This document shows, piece by piece, positions 29,541 to 30,614 of a stretch of 30,614 bases of DNA. The translations under genes and the position numbers were made by a program. The notes beneath the pieces are model-generated. The model was not told the DNA's origin, did not search any database, and saw only the letters and a list, made by a program, of their open reading frames with translations. The DNA is from a virus. Positions within the stretch are counted from its first letter, which is position 1; each line of letters opens with the position of its first letter. The stretch covers positions 1-30,614 of the IMG/VR virus record IMGVR_UViG_3300046685_000011. The stretch is one strand, 5' to 3'.

Positions 29541-30614
29541 TTATTGAATTGACTGCACAGCCTTCTGGTACATATTAACAGCACTCTTTTTCATCTTGTA
29601 GAGTTGAGCAGATCCGTTAATCTGAATGTCAATAGCATCTGCTGCTGCTAAAGTAGCTACAATTCTATCAAGATCAAAGTCTGTAAATTCACCCCAAAAC
29701 TTCGATAGTAGCTTGGATCTCAGTATCTGATTACCCGATGCAGATAGAAGCTCTCTCACAACTAACTTTGTCTGATAGGCAAGATTGGATCTGCCAGCTC
29801 CCATCGTTACCTGCTTCATTCCCTGTACACAGTCAAGGCTGGATGTGATTGCCTCAACAATGTGGCTTTCTTTTAATACTAAATCAGGGCTTTCTGCTAA
29901 TGAAAGCAGCATGGCAACTTTAAGAATCTGATCTCCAATTCTATTATTTGTTCCTGTAGGATCATGCCCGTCAAGAGCTTTCATGAATGGATAGTACCAA
30001 GCATCATAAGTATCTTTTGAGTTATTTCCCCACTTAAACTCTCCTGATACTTTTGCTAGCTCACTCAGATAGACAGACATGAAGGTAACATCAGGAACTT
30101 TCTTAGGAGCATGAGTTAAAGAGTTTAACTGCCCCCTTTCCTGTGAGAAGACGATAAATGTACGAGCAATGAATCCTCCCCCAATAGCATTGGAGGGAAC
30201 GGCGTCTGCAAAGTGCTCCTCGTTCGTAGCACCAAGTAGCGTAATGCAAGGTGCCTTGAGCTTATCGACTCCAGTACCCTTAAGAGTGTTAATCCATTCC
30301 TTCTCATAAGCATGGGTATCATGCAAGTCGGTAAGAATAGTAAGGGCGTCAGGGTCCTTAACAAGAAACGCTCCGAGTTCACCTGATATGAGAAAAGCTT
30401 GAGCATCTTTAACTACACCTCCATTTTCCAGGCTATAAGCCTTAGACAAATCTTTTAGAATCGAAGGAACAGAATTTCTACCAGATACAATTCTAGTAAC
30501 CTTAGCTTCCTCTACCAAAGTACGAGCAGTAGTGGTAGCAGTTCCTTTCTTCATCCCTGATTTTGCTACAATGAAAACATAAATGTTAGGGTATAGCTTG
30601 TAAATGACCCGATT
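29541..30614 (-). CDS. DUF3987-like phage ATPase, 5' truncated by the window edge
   Basis: The frame is open to base 30614, so the ATG at 30554 is not the true start. Just upstream of it the frame reads NIYVFIVAKSGMKKGTA, a Walker A-like loop (KSGMKKGT), as in the DUF3987 family (large phage/plasmid primase- or helicase-type ATPases, usually 'LxGxPGxRKGT'). Further motifs: AFLISGELGAFL (Walker B/catalytic region), ITLLGATNEEHF (sensor) and GGGFIARTFIVF (Arg finger-like). The C-terminal 90 residues look like a winged-helix tail. The role is probably DNA unwinding or loading at replication. It is the most upstream gene seen of the leftward operon. Confidence 0.8.
   Translation of the reverse strand, partial: NRVIYKLYPNIYVFIVAKSGMKKGTATTTARTLVEEAKVTRIVSGRNSVPSILKDLSKAYSLENGGVVKDAQAFLISGELGAFLVKDPDALTILTDLHDTHAYEKEWINTLKGTGVDKLKAPCITLLGATNEEHFADAVPSNAIGGGFIARTFIVFSQERGQLNSLTHAPKKVPDVTFMSVYLSELAKVSGEFKWGNNSKDTYDAWYYPFMKALDGHDPTGTNNRIGDQILKVAMLLSLAESPDLVLKESHIVEAITSSLDCVQGMKQVTMGAGRSNLAYQTKLVVRELLSASGNQILRSKLLSKFWGEFTDFDLDRIVATLAAADAIDIQINGSAQLYKMKKSAVNMYQKAVQSIQ

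Noticed and set aside
1-30614. tRNA genes, CRISPR arrays, insertion sequences, integrase or attachment sites
   Set aside because: I saw no cloverleaf with a T-loop, no regularly spaced repeats, no transposase or integrase motif and no terminal inverted repeats of mobile elements.

Overview
The window looks like about half of a double-stranded DNA tailed-phage genome (a virus or prophage, probably from an uncultured host). It carries an ordered virion-building block: small and large terminase, portal, scaffold, HK97-type capsid protein, two adaptor-like proteins, a tail nozzle/hub-like protein, a pectate-lyase-type tailspike and three ejection-type proteins. There is no tape-measure, tail-tube or sheath gene, so a short-tailed (podovirus-like) virion is the best reading. 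Most genes are moderately AT-rich and tightly packed, with stop/start overlaps and good Shine-Dalgarno sites. TAA, TAG and TGA all end genes, so the standard bacterial code applies. The tailspike starts with a secretion-signal-like segment and is GC-rich over most of its length. That suggests exchange with a GC-richer Gram-negative host, possibly an acidobacterium, but the host call is weak.

Layout. 1-1729: a control-rich left region with two small genes (456-1067 and 1173-1334), two sigma70-like promoters, an intrinsic terminator and a cluster of palindromes built on GTTCG/CGAAC. 1730-4142: terminase genes, separated by two strong stem-loops and a pyrimidine tract that could mask the terL ribosome site. 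4142-6528: small genes, a beta-rich surface-protein candidate and a tandem pair of duplicated small genes. 6583-15002: portal, a membrane-anchored small protein, three beta-rich structural proteins, a PurD-like ATP-grasp enzyme, scaffold and capsid. 15059-20233: head-completion and tail-hub genes, including a duplicated adaptor pair. 20236-23932: tailspike, a three-repeat protein, a GNAT-like protein, a HAD phosphatase and a small membrane protein. 23934-28654: three ejection/internal virion candidates. 28523-30614, minus strand: a converging operon with a 5'-truncated DUF3987-like ATPase (replication module), a cysteine-rich protein whose apparent start is followed by an in-frame TAA, and two small phage genes.

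How it fits together: TerS/TerL package DNA through the portal into a capsid built on the acidic scaffold. The ATP-grasp enzyme sits between portal and scaffold, where it could modify a virion protein. Adaptors and nozzle close the head, the spike binds or cuts host polysaccharide, and the ejection proteins leave with the DNA. The most notable signals are the ATP-grasp enzyme in the head block, a 15-bp palindrome (GTTCG-N5-CGAAC) found four times in 30 kb, the interrupted zinc-type gene at 29.5 kb, the mosaic signal-bearing tailspike, and a 12-base match to the 16S rRNA 3' end upstream of the portal gene. Family names come from recognition of motifs; no database search was run.
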